DNA of 20,836 bases from the NCBI GenBank assembly GCA_035685445.1, contig DASSAK010000059.1:1-20836 (forward strand). The letters are read 5' to 3'. The position numbers and the translations under genes were made by a program. Below are positions 20,705 through 20,836 of the stretch, in pieces. The first letter of the stretch is position 1, and each line of letters opens with the position of its first letter. The notes beneath the pieces are model-generated. The model searched no databases. It was not told the DNA's origin and saw only the letters and a list, made by a program, of their open reading frames with translations. Source of the DNA: DRGT01 sp035685445 (GTDB lineage: Archaea; Thermoproteota; Nitrososphaeria; Nitrososphaerales; Nitrosopumilaceae).

Positions 20705-20836
20705 TTATGGTTTTTTGCCTTTACCTTTTCCTTTTCCTGAATCACTGCCACCTGGTGGATCACTGCCACCTGGTGGATCACTGCCACCTGGTGGATCACT
20801 GCCACCTGGTGGATCACTGCCACCTGGTGGATCACT
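20705..20836 (-). CDS. C-terminus of a protein with (SDPPGG)n tandem repeats, cut by the window edge
   Basis: Reading in from the right edge, the open minus-strand frame encodes 43 residues: SD PPGG repeated, then SDSGKGKGKGKKP and TAA at 20705-20707. Five full 18-base units plus a third of another are in the window and more may lie outside. The hexapeptide SDPPGG is acidic and flexible; the end is strongly basic (Gly-Lys repeats). Such low-complexity tails are usual in secreted or surface proteins, but no domain is visible, so the function is open. Its 3' side has inverted arms and a terminator-like hairpin, which supports the strand and stop. Confidence 0.65.
   Translation of the reverse strand, partial: SDPPGGSDPPGGSDPPGGSDPPGGSDPPGGSDSGKGKGKGKKP
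20741..20836. repeat. Perfect 18-base tandem repeat
   Basis: The unit ATCACTGCCACCTGGTGG occurs five times without a single change (20741-20830) and continues at the edge with ATCACT. It is coding on the minus strand (SDPPGG). The unit is much richer in G and C than the surrounding sequence. Identity including silent positions suggests recent expansion or continuing slippage. Confidence 0.9.

Overview
The window looks like chromosomal DNA from an ammonia-oxidising archaeon of the Nitrosopumilus type (Nitrososphaerota, formerly Thaumarchaeota). This is inferred from several things seen together: AT-rich sequence; archaeal information-processing genes (Rpo7, Spt4, aEF1B with its zinc-ribbon partner, Pth2, archaeal TruD, Cdc48); archaeal lipid and cofactor genes (geranylgeranyl reductase family, GTP-dependent dephospho-CoA kinase); a membrane-bound double blue-copper protein next to heme O synthase; and many TATA-like boxes about 25-30 bases upstream of start codons, the spacing expected of leaderless archaeal transcripts. 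No bacterial-type operon, phage, insertion sequence or CRISPR array is visible.

Layout. 1-2180 is a loose region of small, poorly conserved genes: the tail of a gene entering from the left, a membrane-anchored protein, a 30-residue membrane peptide, a ribbon-helix-helix regulator, a small secreted protein and a two-helix membrane protein. It includes a 480-base non-coding stretch with an inverted repeat and a dense field of AGCT-centred repeats. 2174-5633 is a minus-strand block: stand-alone RAM domain, TruD, a membrane-anchored beta-propeller protein and Pth2. 5701-9844 is a plus-strand block: geranylgeranyl reductase, then a tight cluster of zinc ribbon, aEF1B, Cdc48 and a small winged-helix-like protein. 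9841-13267 alternates strands: heme O synthase (minus), double cupredoxin and JAMM protease (plus), cyclophilin-like protein (minus), DUF2024 protein and a small Cys/His protein (plus). 13254-17455 is minus: H+-pyrophosphatase, SprT-like metallopeptidase, a probable C/D box guide RNA, dephospho-CoA kinase and Mrp/NBP35 ATPase. 17602-20251 is plus: Rpo7, Spt4, an unrecognised protein and a secreted or membrane protein coupled to it. The right edge holds the repeat-rich C-terminus of another minus-strand gene with a hairpin and T-run behind it.

How the genes fit together. Most are core housekeeping genes for translation, tRNA modification, transcription, protein unfolding, Fe-S carriage, CoA synthesis and energy conservation. 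The copper protein and heme O synthase point to the copper/heme respiratory chain known from this group. Four convergent gene pairs overlap at their 3' ends and two same-strand pairs overlap by four bases, so the genome is compact.

I saw no clear-cut new multi-gene system. The least explained items are the AGCT repeat field (1599-1828), the C/D-box-like RNA directly behind the dephospho-CoA kinase stop codon (15786-15846), the paired direct repeat in front of the ribbon-helix-helix gene, and the perfect 18-base tandem repeat at the right edge.
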